DNA of 64,000 nucleotides from Agromyces albus (GCF_030815405.1 NZ_JAUSWX010000001.1:992001-1056000); one strand, 5' to 3'; numbered from the stretch's first letter, positions 34,973 through 46,809 are shown. Program-made: numbers and translations. The notes: a model not told the origin generated them from the letters alone.

Positions 34973-36192
34973 GTCGCGGCAGGTTCGCTTCCGGCGGGCG
35001 CGGATGGCGAGGGAGCCAGGTAGGGGTCGGTGACCGGCTGGCCGGAGTCACGCAGCTCGACGTGGCGTTCGAGCTCGAGGTCGAGCCCCTCCTTGCGCAT
35101 CCGCAGGTCGATGTAGAGGACCGCGACGAGCGCCGCCTGCACGACCGCCGTGATCGCGCCGATGAGGATCGAGAGGATCATCGTCACGACGGTCGTGATG
35201 ATCGTGATGGTGACCGCCGTGCCGGCGCCGGTGGGATCGATGATCACGGCGAGGATCGTGCCGACGAGCGAGATCGGCTGCACGACGACCTGGGCTGCGA
35301 CGTTGAGGATGACGCTGACGAGCAGCAGGATGCCGAAGGTGCGCCAGTAGTATCCGTCGGTGAGTTGCCACGAGCGACGGATGGCGGCGCCGAGGCCGGC
35401 GTGCTCGAGCACGATGACGCTCGGCACGAGCGAGAGTTTCACGCCGATCCACGCACCGAGCACGGCGAGGCCGAGGCCCAGCAGCACGGCGACGAGGATC
35501 GAGACCCCGAGCGCCGTCGGCGAGATCCCAGCGGCCACCACGATGATCCCGACGAGCGCGGCGATGGCGGCGAGGACCGCCGCGGCGACGAGCGCGGTCC
35601 ACCCGATGAGCGGCCAGATGCGCTTGGCCGTGCGGCGCCACAGCGCCCCGAATCCGAGCCGCTCGCCGAGGGTGCCGCTCGCGACCTCGAGCACCATCAC
35701 GCCCTGGAGGAACGCGCCCGCGACGAGCGTGATCGCGACGGGGACGAGCATGAGCAGGATGAATCCGCCGACGGTGCCGGCGAGGACCGTGTCGAAATCC
35801 GCGTCCGACGCGCTCTCGACGCGCCCGATCGCGAACATCAGGAACGGTACGACGACCGCCGCGGTCGCGATCACCGAGACGAGTTGTACGACGAGGCCGC
35901 TGCCGAACGTCGCAGCCGGGTTGCGCCGGAGGGTGCGGAACGGCGCCCACAGCAGGGTTCCGAAGCTCAGCGGACGCAATGGGAGCAAGCCGGGCTTCGG
36001 GGGCGGCGTCCAGCCCCCTGGGGTGCCGGGCTGCGGGGCATACGCTCCGGTCGGCGGCTGCGGTGGCAGCGGCGGGGGCGTGCCGGGTGCCGGAGGCACG
36101 TTCGCCGGAGCGCCATACGGCGTGCCCGCGGCATCCGGTGCCGAACCCCCGGTGGGCGGCCCACCGGGTGCCTGCCAGTCCTGATCTGACAC
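34963..36192 (-). CDS. Multi-pass membrane protein with proline-rich N-terminus
   Basis: The 409-residue protein starts VSDQDWQAPGG (GTG 36192, behind AAGGAG). Residues 1-75 are Pro/Gly/Ala-rich and disordered-looking. Six hydrophobic helices follow between about 95 and 370, with LRRNPAATFGSGLVVQLV and LSLVPSVIVLEH blocks seen in the glycerophosphodiester phosphodiesterase membrane-domain family. No catalytic domain is present. It heads the MoxR operon and is divergent from mtrA. The longer frame to 36612 is shadow sequence. Confidence 0.75.
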   Translation of the reverse strand: MSDQDWQAPGGPPTGGSAPDAAGTPYGAPANVPPAPGTPPPLPPQPPTGAYAPQPGTPGGWTPPPKPGLLPLRPLSFGTLLWAPFRTLRRNPAATFGSGLVVQLVSVIATAAVVVPFLMFAIGRVESASDADFDTVLAGTVGGFILLMLVPVAITLVAGAFLQGVMVLEVASGTLGERLGFGALWRRTAKRIWPLIGWTALVAAAVLAAIAALVGIIVVAAGISPTALGVSILVAVLLGLGLAVLGAWIGVKLSLVPSVIVLEHAGLGAAIRRSWQLTDGYYWRTFGILLLVSVILNVAAQVVVQPISLVGTILAVIIDPTGAGTAVTITIITTVVTMILSILIGAITAVVQAALVAVLYIDLRMRKEGLDLELERHVELRDSGQPVTDPYLAPSPSAPAGSEPAATWS

Positions 36193-36358
36193 GTGCGTGC
36201 GCTCCTTCCGGCGGATGCTCCCAATGCTGTCACATTTCGCCTGCCCGGCGGGATTCGCGCGCAACCGGGACGTTCGGCCGTCTTCCGGCCTCGAACGACT
36301 ACGCTTGAGCCACTGCAGTCGGCCGGGCAATACCACGGCCCCGAAGGAAACCGAACGT

Positions 36359-37039
36359 ATGAACCCACGCGTACTCGTCGTCGATGACGACACGGCCCTC
36401 GCGGAGATGATCGGCATCGTGCTGCGCACCGAGGGCTTCGAGCCGGCGTTCTGCGCCGACGGCACGGGTGCGCTCGCCGCGTTCCGGGAGACGAAGCCCG
36501 ACCTCGTGCTGCTCGACCTCATGCTTCCGGGCATCGACGGCATCGAGGTGTGCGGTCGCATCCGCGCCGAGTCCGGCACGCCGATCATCATGCTCACCGC
36601 GAAGTCCGACACGACCGACGTCGTGAAGGGGCTCGAGTCGGGCGCCGACGACTACATGGTGAAGCCGTTCAACCCGAAGGAGCTCGTCGCCCGCATCCGC
36701 ACGCGCCTGCGGCCGGCACCAGATCCCGCCACCGACACCCTCGGCATCGGCGACCTCATCATCGACGCGGCCGGCCACGAGGTGCGACGCGGCGACGAGC
36801 AGATCAACCTCACGCCGCTCGAGTTCGACCTGCTCCACACGCTCGCGTCGAAGCCGCAGCAGGTGTTCACCCGCGAGATGCTCCTCGAGCAGGTGTGGGG
36901 CTACCACTACAAGGCCGACACCCGGCTCGTGAACGTGCACGTGCAGCGGCTCCGCGCGAAGGTCGAGCACGATCCCGACAACCCGCGCATCGTCATGACC
37001 GTGCGCGGCGTCGGCTACCGGGCCGGCGCGACCACCTAG
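36359..37039 (+). CDS. mtrA: MtrA response regulator
   Basis: The 226-residue OmpR-class regulator has a receiver domain with D9-D11, phospho-acceptor D53 (LLDLMLPG), T80 and K102. A winged-helix domain (about 130-224) ends in DTRLVNVHVQRLRAKVE and VRGVGYRAG. MtrA controls cell-wall homeostasis, division and DNA replication genes in actinobacteria. ATG 36359 is preceded by AAGGAAACC. A possible promoter TTGAGC (36305-36310), N17, CAATAC lies upstream. It is the first gene of mtrA-mtrB-lpqB. Confidence 0.95.
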   Translation: MNPRVLVVDDDTALAEMIGIVLRTEGFEPAFCADGTGALAAFRETKPDLVLLDLMLPGIDGIEVCGRIRAESGTPIIMLTAKSDTTDVVKGLESGADDYMVKPFNPKELVARIRTRLRPAPDPATDTLGIGDLIIDAAGHEVRRGDEQINLTPLEFDLLHTLASKPQQVFTREMLLEQVWGYHYKADTRLVNVHVQRLRAKVEHDPDNPRIVMTVRGVGYRAGATT

Positions 37040-37047
37040 GAGACCGG

Positions 37048-38724
37048 ATGGGTGCGGGCCAGTCCCCGGCGATCTTCTCCGCGGCGAGGTGGCGCGCGCT
37101 GCCGCGGCAGCTCGCGGCGCTCTGGCGGCGCTCGCTGCAGTTCCGCACCGTCATCATCACGCTCTCGCTCTCGTCGCTCGCGATCTTCGTGATCGGCCTC
37201 TACATCTCCTTCAGCGTCGCCTCCAACCTGTTCAGGCAGCAGCTCGACCAGGTGCTCGGCGGCTCGAACCAGGCGACGACCGCCGCGCAGCGGATCCTCG
37301 ACTCATCCGACGCGGCCGACCGCGCCTCGCTGCAGAGCGTGATGAGCTCCGCGCTCGAGCAGGTCATCCGAGTGTCGGGAAGCCCGGCCGTCGCCGTGTA
37401 CCGGGAACCGAGCGAGGCGTTCAGCCAGAACGCCCCGCCCGACATCGTGGCACCGAGCCTCGGCGGCGTCATCACCCGCGAGCTGCGCGAGCGGGTCGAG
37501 CAGAACCCCGACCAGCAGTTCTGGCAGTCGGTCGCCATCACGGAAGACGACGGCAGCAGCGACCCCGGCGTGGTCGTGGGCTCAGATCTCGTCGTCCCCG
37601 GCGCCGGCCGATACGAGTTGTACATCGGCTACAACTTCGAGAATGCCCAAGAGACCCTCGCCTTCATGCAGCTCACCGGCATCGTCGGCGCCGCCGCGCT
37701 GCTCGCCCTGCTCAGCTCGGTGACCTTCCTCGTGGTGCGCTGGGTGATCGAGCCGATCCGCACGGTCGCGGCCACGAGCCGCAGGCTGGCGGCCGGAGAC
37801 CTCGGCGTGCGCATGCCGTCCAAGGGTGAAGACGAGCTCGCGACCCTCGCAGGGTCGTTCAACGGCATGGCCGACAGCCTGCAGGCGCGCATCCGGGAGC
37901 TCGCCGAGCTCTCGGTGATGCAGCAGCGGTTCGTCTCGGATGTCTCGCACGAGCTCCGAACTCCGCTCACGACGATCCGGCTCGCCGGTGATGTGCTCTA
38001 CGGCCAGCGCGACGACTTCCCCGGTCCCACGGCTCGCACCGTCGAGCTCCTGCACACGCAGACTGATCGGTTCGAGACGCTGCTCGCCGACCTGCTCGAG
38101 ATCAGCCGGTACGACGCCGGCTCAGTGGAGCTCGCGACCGAGCCCACGAACCTCGTGCACCTCGCGGGCGATGCGATCCAGTCGATGCACGAACTCGCCC
38201 GCGAACGGGGGAGTGAGCTGCGGCTCGACGCGCCCGGCGGACACCTCGATGCCGACGTCGACCCGCGGCGCATCCGGCGCATCGTGCGCAACCTCCTCGG
38301 CAATGCCATCGAGCATGGAGAGGGCCGTCCGATCGTCGTGGCCGTCGACAGCAACGCGTCAGCGATCGCCCTCTCGGTGCGCGACTACGGCATGGGCATG
38401 ACCGAAGAGGCACAGGCTCGCGTCTTCGACCGGTTCTGGCGTGCCGACCCCAGTCGCATGCGCACGATCGGCGGCACGGGTCTCGGCCTCGCGATCGCGC
38501 TCGAAGACGCGGTGGCGCATGGCGGCGCACTCGACGTGTGGTCGCAGCCCGGACACGGCACGGTCTTCCGGCTGACGTTGCCGCGAACGAGGGATGCCGA
38601 CGCGGTCGAGTCGCCGCTTCCGCTCGTGCCCGACGACATCGAGGCGACCGGGCCGGCGCCGACGGGCGTGGTCCCTGCGGTCGAGCCCGCCGACGGCGTG
38701 GCGCAGGAGGTGCACGATGCGTAG
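37048..38724 (+). CDS. mtrB: MtrB sensor histidine kinase
   Basis: The 558-residue membrane kinase has helices at about 34-58 and 210-235 with an extracytoplasmic sensor domain between them. HAMP follows (about 235-290), then the H-box SDVSHELRTPLTT with phospho-His about 301. ATPase boxes RNLLGNAIEHG, DYGMGM and GGTGLGLAIA complete it. It phosphorylates MtrA. AGGAGACCGG precedes ATG 37048, eight bases after mtrA. The last bases overlap lpqB by eight. Confidence 0.95.
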   Translation: MGAGQSPAIFSAARWRALPRQLAALWRRSLQFRTVIITLSLSSLAIFVIGLYISFSVASNLFRQQLDQVLGGSNQATTAAQRILDSSDAADRASLQSVMSSALEQVIRVSGSPAVAVYREPSEAFSQNAPPDIVAPSLGGVITRELRERVEQNPDQQFWQSVAITEDDGSSDPGVVVGSDLVVPGAGRYELYIGYNFENAQETLAFMQLTGIVGAAALLALLSSVTFLVVRWVIEPIRTVAATSRRLAAGDLGVRMPSKGEDELATLAGSFNGMADSLQARIRELAELSVMQQRFVSDVSHELRTPLTTIRLAGDVLYGQRDDFPGPTARTVELLHTQTDRFETLLADLLEISRYDAGSVELATEPTNLVHLAGDAIQSMHELARERGSELRLDAPGGHLDADVDPRRIRRIVRNLLGNAIEHGEGRPIVVAVDSNASAIALSVRDYGMGMTEEAQARVFDRFWRADPSRMRTIGGTGLGLAIALEDAVAHGGALDVWSQPGHGTVFRLTLPRTRDADAVESPLPLVPDDIEATGPAPTGVVPAVEPADGVAQEVHDA

Positions 38725-40406
38725 GCGCCTGTTCGCGGCATCCGTCGCCGTGATGTCTGCCGTGATGCTTGCAGGCTGCGTGTCGATCCCGAACTCCGGT
38801 GCGGTGAACGCCGGGAACTCGGCGGTCGTCGACGAGAACCCCGAGTTCGACATCATCGCGCCGGGCCCGAGGGTCGACGGCACGCCAGAGCAGATCGTGC
38901 AGGGCTTCATGGACGCCGCGGTCAGCCCTGGCAACAACTACCGGGTGGCGCGTCAGTTCCTCACCCCGGCCTTCGCCGACGAATGGCAGGCCGACGCCGC
39001 CGCGACGATCGACGCCGGCGCCCGCAGGCCCATCGCGATCGACGAGTCGTCGATGATCGTCGAGGTCACACCTGTGGCCTCGCTCACGGCCGGCGGCCAG
39101 TACGCCGTGAGCGAGTCGCGTGCCGCCATCCCGCTGCCGTACCGTCTCGAGCAGGTCGACGGGCAATGGCGCATCTCGGAGGCTCCGCCGGGCGTGGTGA
39201 TCGACGAGGCGAACTTCGCGAGCGTGTTCCGCAAGCATGCCCTCTACTTCTTCGACCCCGAGTACCGCTACCTCGTTCCCGACCTACGATGGTTCGCCGG
39301 TCGCGACTCGGTGCAGACGAGCATCGTGAAGGCCCTGCTCACGGGCCCGGCGGAGTGGCTCGATCCCGGCGTCGTCTCGGCGTTCCCCGACGGTGTACGC
39401 CTCGACCCCGACGCCGTGCCGGTCGACGGCACCGTCGCGAGCGTCGACCTCTCGGGAGCCGCCTTCGACGACCTGCTCACGGTGCAGCGCATGCAGGGAG
39501 CAACTCGACGCGAGCCTCGTCGGCAAGGTGCGCAACGTCTCCAGGGTCACGCTCTCGCTCAACGGCCTCGAGCAGGACGTGCCCGACCTGCCTGGACAGG
39601 TGGTGGTGAACCCTCGCGTCGCCCAGCGGCCCGTGGTCTTCGACGGGGCCTCGTTCGGCTACCTCGCCACGTCGGGCGAGAGCATCGACCCGATTCCCGG
39701 CCTTTCGGCGGAGGTCGAGGAGCTTGCACCCACCGGCGCGGCGCTCGGACCCGATGCGGAGTCGGCGGCCGTGCGTTCCGCAGGGGGAGTCTCGCTCGTC
39801 GTCGCCGGGGAGGCAGCGGTGCCCCTCGATCCGCGCGCCGACCTCGTCGTGCCCGCGATGGACGGCGCGGGCTACGTCTGGTCGGTGCCGCGGGGGTCGC
39901 CCGACCAGCTCGTCGCGTTCGCCCCTGACGGAACCGACCTGCCGCTCGACGTGCCCTGGGGCGGGTCCTCGATCGCCGCGATCGAGGTGTCGCGCGACTC
40001 GACGCGCCTGATCGCACTGCTCGGCGACGGCGCACGCACGCAATTCGTCGTCGCGTCGATCGAGCGCGACGCCGAGGGTCGCCCCGTCGCGCTCGGCCCG
40101 GTGGCGCTCCAGCTCGACGACACTCCCGGCAAGCCGCTCGACGTCGCGTGGCTCGACGCGAGCAATGTCGCCTCGCTCACGGCGTTGCCCGACGGAACCA
40201 CGCGGCTCGTCACCCAGGAGATCGGCGGCTTCGCGAGCGATCGGCAGGGCCCCGACGGCGGCGTCCTGCTCGACGGCGGCAACAGCATCAACGACGTCCG
40301 GGTGCTCACGTCGGCCGGTGCCCTGAACGTGCGGATCGGCGTCGGCTGGCAGGTGCGCGCGCCGAATCTCAACATTCGCTTCACGGCGGTCCAACAGCCG
40401 AACTGA
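38717..40406 (+). pseudogene. lpqB: LpqB lipoprotein, broken by a one-base frameshift
   Basis: ATG 38717, behind GGAGG and overlapping mtrB by eight bases, opens a lipoprotein with lipobox MLAGC (Cys21). The N-terminal GerMN-like domain follows in this frame up to about 39497. There CAGGGAGCAACTC should read CAGGAGCAACTC (QEQL); one extra G shifts the remaining beta-propeller part (VGKVRNVSRVTLSL to FTAVQQPN) into the next frame, ending at 40406. The corrected product is 562 residues, normal for LpqB, which modulates MtrB. Both halves are otherwise intact, so a sequencing error in a G-run or a very recent mutation is likely. Confidence 0.88.
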
Positions 40407-40504
40407 GCTGCGACCTCTCCTCGACATGCGGCCCGGCGCAGCCGCCGTCATCGGCGATGCCGCGGCATGCCGTCGAGGGGGCGGATGCGGCGCAGGCTGA
40501 GCGG

Positions 40505-41257
40505 ATGCCGCAGCATCCGCCACCTCTTCCGTCGCGACCGTCACTTCCACCGCTCGCCCGCAGCGCCGTCGCGGGCCGCCTCGAGCGAGCGGTGCTCGAC
40601 GCGCTCGCCGTGGTGCTGCCCGTCAGGTGCGCAGGCTGCGGTGAGCCCGACCGCGCGGTCTGCGACGCGTGTCGCGTCGCGCTCGCCGCGGCGCCGCACC
40701 TCGTCGAGCGGCCCGGTCTCAGCGCGTGGGCGGCGCTCGAGTACGCGGGTCCCGTCGCGTCGGCCATCGGCGAGTTCAAGGACGGCGGGCGCACGGATGC
40801 CTCGCCGGCGCTCGCGCTCGCCCTCCGATCCGCGATCGCCCGCGCGGTCGAGGCGGCCCCGCCCGGGCGCGCGCTCGAGGTCTGCACGATCCCGTCGGCG
40901 CCGAGCGCGCACCGTGCGCGCGGGTACGCACCGGTCGAGGTGCTGCTCGCCCGGTGCGGCATCCGCTCGTCGAAGGTGCTCGCGCTCGCCCGCGGCCGCG
41001 TCGACCAGGCGGGGCTCGGTGCCGAGGCGAGGCGAGCCAACTCCGCGGGGGGTCTCGTGGCCGTGCGGCTGCTCACCGGCCGCCGCTTCCTGCTCGTCGA
41101 CGACGTGCTCACGACGGGGTCGACGCTCGCCGAAGCGGCCCGTGCGATCATCGCGGCGGGCGGTTCCGCGGGCGCGTTCGCGGTGCTCGCCGAGACCCCA
41201 CTGCGACACGGCGGGCATGCAGCGAAGTCACCGGAAACACTCCGTGACTTTGCCTGA
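40505..41257 (+). CDS. ComF family phosphoribosyltransferase-like protein
   Basis: The product (about 250 residues from ATG 40505) has the N-terminal zinc-finger-like C-A-G-C-x8-C-x2-C arrangement and the PRTase signature FLLVDDVLTTGSTLAEAA (about 195-212). RARGYAPVEVL and RRANSAGGL are ComF blocks. ComF proteins are linked to DNA uptake in competent bacteria, but in actinobacteria the role is unclear. Start uncertain: ATG 40457 is also in frame and neither has a strong Shine-Dalgarno. It precedes hpf and secA as in mycobacteria. Confidence 0.8.
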   Translation: MPQHPPPLPSRPSLPPLARSAVAGRLERAVLDALAVVLPVRCAGCGEPDRAVCDACRVALAAAPHLVERPGLSAWAALEYAGPVASAIGEFKDGGRTDASPALALALRSAIARAVEAAPPGRALEVCTIPSAPSAHRARGYAPVEVLLARCGIRSSKVLALARGRVDQAGLGAEARRANSAGGLVAVRLLTGRRFLLVDDVLTTGSTLAEAARAIIAAGGSAGAFAVLAETPLRHGGHAAKSPETLRDFA

Positions 41258-41337
41258 CATCGGGGCTACGGTGGCAGGACAGGCGTGGTCGATCCACCCT
41301 TCAGACCCGGGTGACACGCCGGTAGATGGAGGTCGTC

Positions 41338-42042
41338 ATGGAACTGAACATCGTCGGACGAAACCTGGAAATCACTGATCGCTTCCGGGCATATGCCGCC
41401 GAGAAGTCCGAGAAAGTCACCCATCTCGCCGAACGAGCCATTTCGCTCAACGTGAAGCTCACGCGCCACAACGAGAAGAACGGCAACACTGGTCCCGACC
41501 GTATCGAGCTCACGCTCGTGGGCAAGGGTCCGGTCGTGCGAGCTGAGGCAGACGGCTCCGACAAGTACGCGGCGTTCGACGTCGCACTCGGAAGGTTGCT
41601 CGAGCGGGTCCGCCGATCGAAGGATCGGCGGAAAGTGCATCGCGGCCAGCGCCGCCCGACGTCGCTGCGCGAGGCGACCGACGTGGGCTTCGCCGGAGTC
41701 GGTGTCCAGGCTGCAGCGCCAGAGGTGCTCGAGCGGGTGCGCACCGGGAGCATTCCCGTGATCGCCGAGAACGAGACGCAGGCGATCGAAGAAGACGATG
41801 TGTATTCGCCCGTGGTCATCCGCAGGAAGGTGTTCGCCTCGACCCCGATGACCGTCGACGACGCGCTCTACTTCATGGAGCTCGTGGGTCATGACTTCTA
41901 CCTGTTCGTCGACGCCGAAAGCGGGCGCCCGAGCGTGGTGTACCGCCGCAAGGGCTGGGACTACGGCCTCATCGGCCTCGACGACCGAAGCGATGACGAG
42001 ACCGCGGAATTACCTGCCGAACTGCAGCGCGCCAGCGCCTGA
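41338..42042 (+). CDS. hpf: Long-form ribosome hibernation promoting factor
   Basis: The 234-residue protein has the N-terminal HPF/YfiA domain (MELNIVGRNLEITDRFRAYA to about 100) that blocks the 30S decoding centre. A linker and a C-terminal dimerisation domain follow (about 170-234, VVIRRKVFASTPMTVDDAL and VVYRRKGWDYGLIGL). It makes 100S dimers in resting cells. GGAGG lies six bases before ATG 41338. It is followed by a strong inverted repeat before secA. Confidence 0.92.
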   Translation: MELNIVGRNLEITDRFRAYAAEKSEKVTHLAERAISLNVKLTRHNEKNGNTGPDRIELTLVGKGPVVRAEADGSDKYAAFDVALGRLLERVRRSKDRRKVHRGQRRPTSLREATDVGFAGVGVQAAAPEVLERVRTGSIPVIAENETQAIEEDDVYSPVVIRRKVFASTPMTVDDALYFMELVGHDFYLFVDAESGRPSVVYRRKGWDYGLIGLDDRSDDETAELPAELQRASA

Positions 42043-42057
42043 CCGTTCGCTCCGCTC

Positions 42058-42102
42058 GAGCCCGTCGGAGGGCCGCCGACCCGGCGAACCACCGACGGGC
42101 TC
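42058..42102 (+). terminator. 11-bp inverted repeat between hpf and secA
   Basis: GAGCCCGTCGG at 42058-42068 is an exact reverse complement of CCGACGGGCTC at 42092-42102, with a 23-base loop, 15 bases after the hpf stop. No U-run follows, as is common in actinobacteria. The rest of the 219-base spacer holds a -10-like TATGAT at 42175-42180, a likely secA promoter element. Confidence 0.55.
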
Positions 42103-42261
42103 ACTCATGCGGACAGCCCGCTGCGTGCAAGCGCAGGCTCGGGCGACGCCCAGCCGACTGCCCGCTAGCATGGCTATGATGACCGTCTGAACGGCGGCAT
42201 CGGGCGTGCCCGGGTGATCCACCCGACGAACCCGGCGCCCGACGACTACAGGAGAACATTC

Positions 42262-45060
<2,799 letters not shown>

Positions 45061-45065
45061 CACGC

Positions 45066-45139
45066 GGGGCCGTGCGTTGCGTCGCCGACCGACGCAGCTC
45101 ACGGGGCCGTGCGTTGCGTCGCTGTGCGACTCAGCTCAC
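45066..45139 (+). repeat. Two tandem 37-bp units after secA, each forming a hairpin
   Basis: Units at 45066-45102 and 45103-45139 share GGGGCCGTGCGTTGCGTCGC exactly and end alike in CAGCTCAC. Unit 1 folds TGCGTCG-CCGAC-CGACGCA; unit 2 differs inside but still folds GTCGC-TGT-GCGAC. They fill the spacer between the convergent secA and Rv3235-family genes, so a terminator role is plausible. Confidence 0.6.
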
Positions 45140-45144
45140 GCGAC

Positions 45145-45597
45145 TCAGAGCACGCTGATGACGCTCGCGCGCCAGCGCTGGTCGAAGCCCTCGAGGCGGA
45201 TGGCCACCGCTCGGGACCTCGCGCGCTGGTGCACCATGACGACCGCTTCGACCACGCCGTCGGCGGGCTCGCACACGATGAGCCGGCCGAGTGAGAACGC
45301 CGGACGCTGCGGCGCCTGACCCTTCACGCGGCGGGCGCGCGCGGCGAGCACGACGCGCTTCGAGAGGTTGCGATAGACGTCGTCGTTCACCCACCGCGCG
45401 AGCTGCTCGAGGTCGCGAGCGCCCGCGAGCGCCTCGATCACGCAATGCGTGAGATTCCGGAGCACCGGCTCGGGGTCGGGGAGCTCTTCGCGACGGGCCG
45501 GTTGGCGGCCGAAATATTCGTCTTCGTCGTCGAGGAATCGCGCGGCGGATCCTCGAACCACCACCGTTCGAGCGGCGGCGGCATGGCGTGCGGTCAT
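45145..45597 (-). CDS. Rv3235 family protein
   Basis: The 150-residue protein starts MTARHAAAART (ATG 45597, behind GGAGCAACG). It has a disordered N-terminus (1-50) and a conserved C-terminal domain with LARWVNDDVYRNLSKRVVLA and a final FDQRWRASVISVL. This fits the Rv3235 family, small proteins encoded beside secA in actinobacteria with unknown function. It converges on secA. It has a good promoter (45680-45708) and a long structured leader. Confidence 0.75.
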   Translation of the reverse strand: MTARHAAAARTVVVRGSAARFLDDEDEYFGRQPARREELPDPEPVLRNLTHCVIEALAGARDLEQLARWVNDDVYRNLSKRVVLAARARRVKGQAPQRPAFSLGRLIVCEPADGVVEAVVMVHQRARSRAVAIRLEGFDQRWRASVISVL

Positions 45598-45615
45598 CGT
45601 TGCTCCAGCGGGGAA

Positions 45616-45659
45616 GGGGCATTCGGCCAAGGGGAAAGAATGCCCCCCGATCGGGGGGC
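45616..45659 (-). promoter_or_regulatory. Attenuator-like alternative hairpins in the Rv3235-family leader
   Basis: In the leader RNA, GCCCCCCGATCGGGGGGC (45642-45659) forms hairpin 1, followed by AUUCUUUCC like an intrinsic terminator. The 3' arm of hairpin 1 plus AUUC (GGGGCATTC, 45638-45646) pairs perfectly with GAATGCCCC (45616-45624) near the ribosome-binding site. The two structures share bases and exclude each other. Function is inference; a DNA operator role for the palindrome is an alternative. Confidence 0.5.
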
Positions 45660-45679
45660 GTTCGGAAATCCTTGACTGA

Positions 45680-45708
45680 ACCGTATTGACGGCGCCGAGC
45701 ACTGTCAA
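45680..45708 (-). promoter_or_regulatory. Promoter of the Rv3235-family gene (TTGACA-N17-TACGGT)
   Basis: On the reverse strand a perfect -35 TTGACA (45703-45708), a 17-base spacer and -10 TACGGT (45680-45685) predict a transcription start near 45673. That gives a 5' leader of about 75 bases. CCTTGAC (45670-45676) and GTCAAGG (45704-45710) form an inverted repeat around the core promoter. Confidence 0.6.
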
Positions 45709-45757
45709 GGGAATTCGGCGCCTGTGGAAAACGAACCGGCGATCTCCGGTCGCGCGG

Positions 45758-45763
45758 TAGCGT
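45758..45763 (+). promoter_or_regulatory. -10 box (TAGCGT), leaderless arrangement
   Basis: TAGCGT is six bases before the ATG at 45770, with no Shine-Dalgarno between. The start codon would be at +1. Confidence 0.4.
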
Positions 45764-45769
45764 CGCTGC

Positions 45770-46378
45770 ATGCGCTGGGACCTGCTGTTCGACGATCTCG
45801 AGTCGCAGCTCGACCAGGAGCAGCGCGACGAGGAACGCGCGCTCGCCATCGAAGAGGAGCGCTTGCGTCTCGGGCGGCTCACGCTGCGAGATCGGCTGTC
45901 GGCGATCGTCAGCGCCGACGGCGGCGACCGCTCCGACCACACGGCGAGCGTGCGGGTGGAACTGCAGGGCGGCCGCGTCCTGGCACTGCGCCCGCTCGCA
46001 TTCGGGCGCGACTGGATGAGTGCCGAACTCCAGGAGCCCAGGCGCGGCGGAGCACAGTGCATCGTTCCCCTCGGTGCGATCGCCGCGCTGCTGCCCACAC
46101 GCGCGCAGCTCGACCCGAGCCTCGAGCCGCTGCCCGAGTCGGCTGCGAGGCTCGCCGAACGCATCGGGCTCCCGTTCGTGCTGCGTGACCTGTGCCGGCG
46201 GCGCACGCACGTGCAGCTCACGACCGTCGACGGCGAATCGCACGGCACCATCGACCGCGTCGCACGAGACCACATCGACCTCGCCCTCCACGACGCGGGC
46301 TCACCCCGGCGGGAGCGGGAGGTGCAGGGCTACCGTGTCGTGCCGCTCGCGCGAGTGCTGCTCGTCGCCTTCCGCTGA
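45770..46378 (+). CDS. Conserved hypothetical protein (202 aa)
   Basis: The protein begins MRWDLLFDDLESQLDQEQRDEERALAIEEERLRLG, an acidic helical N-terminus with coiled-coil character (about 8-40). It continues with beta-strand-rich halves (VRVELQGGRVLALRPLAFG, then RRRTHVQLTTVDGESHGTIDRV) that look like two SH3/Sm-like barrels. No signal peptide or membrane helix. I do not recognise a named family. It lies between an Rv3235-family gene (divergent) and an HTH gene (convergent) and seems monocistronic. Confidence 0.65.
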   Translation: MRWDLLFDDLESQLDQEQRDEERALAIEEERLRLGRLTLRDRLSAIVSADGGDRSDHTASVRVELQGGRVLALRPLAFGRDWMSAELQEPRRGGAQCIVPLGAIAALLPTRAQLDPSLEPLPESAARLAERIGLPFVLRDLCRRRTHVQLTTVDGESHGTIDRVARDHIDLALHDAGSPRREREVQGYRVVPLARVLLVAFR

Positions 46379-46394
46379 CCGCGAACGAGCGTGC

Positions 46395-46688
46395 TCAGTC
46401 GACGGGGCGCATTCGGCCGGAGCGAGCGCCCGACAACTCGACGACGTTCGCGAACTCGCCCTGGTTCCAGAGCGAGTACCGACGCGTCTCCTCGTATTGC
46501 CCCTCGATCCACAACTCGAGCTGCACGCGCTCGATGCGCCACGGACCCGAGGTGCCCACGCGGATCGCGGGCAATTCGCCCGAGCGGATCAGCTCGTCGA
46601 CCGTCGCGACGTCGACGGCGAGGATCTCGGCCGCGTCGGCGATGGTGAGGAACCGGCCGATCTCGTCGCCCGAACCTGGAGAGGTCAT
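46395..46688 (-). CDS. Excisionase/MerR-type helix-turn-helix protein
   Basis: The 97-residue protein carries a single winged HTH (about 12-60): FLTIADAAEILAVDVATVDELIRSGELPAIRVG, typical of the excisionase/BldC-like family, then WRIERVQLELWIEGQYEETRRY. It probably binds DNA. ATG 46688 is behind GGAGAGG. Despite the family name there is no integrase or phage gene nearby, and such proteins are chromosomal regulators in actinobacteria. It is divergent from the SAF-domain gene across 121 bases. Confidence 0.8.
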   Translation of the reverse strand: MTSPGSGDEIGRFLTIADAAEILAVDVATVDELIRSGELPAIRVGTSGPWRIERVQLELWIEGQYEETRRYSLWNQGEFANVVELSGARSGRMRPVD

Positions 46689-46809
46689 GTCTCGATTATC
46701 GACCTGTCGCCACGGGTGCGGAGCGAATGTGGATAACTTCTGGGCGTCCTCCCTGCTTCGGGTGACGATGGGTGCGGCGCGAGCGCGCCACGGTGAAGGG
46801 AGCAGGCCG

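Noticed and set aside
46395..46688. Excisionase-type HTH as a prophage marker
   Set aside because: No integrase, attachment site, phage structural gene or composition change is nearby; this family is a common chromosomal regulator in actinobacteria.
46728..46736. Perfect DnaA box (TTATCCACA on the reverse strand)
   Set aside because: Only one perfect copy with no AT-rich unwinding region, dnaA or dnaN nearby, so not an origin.
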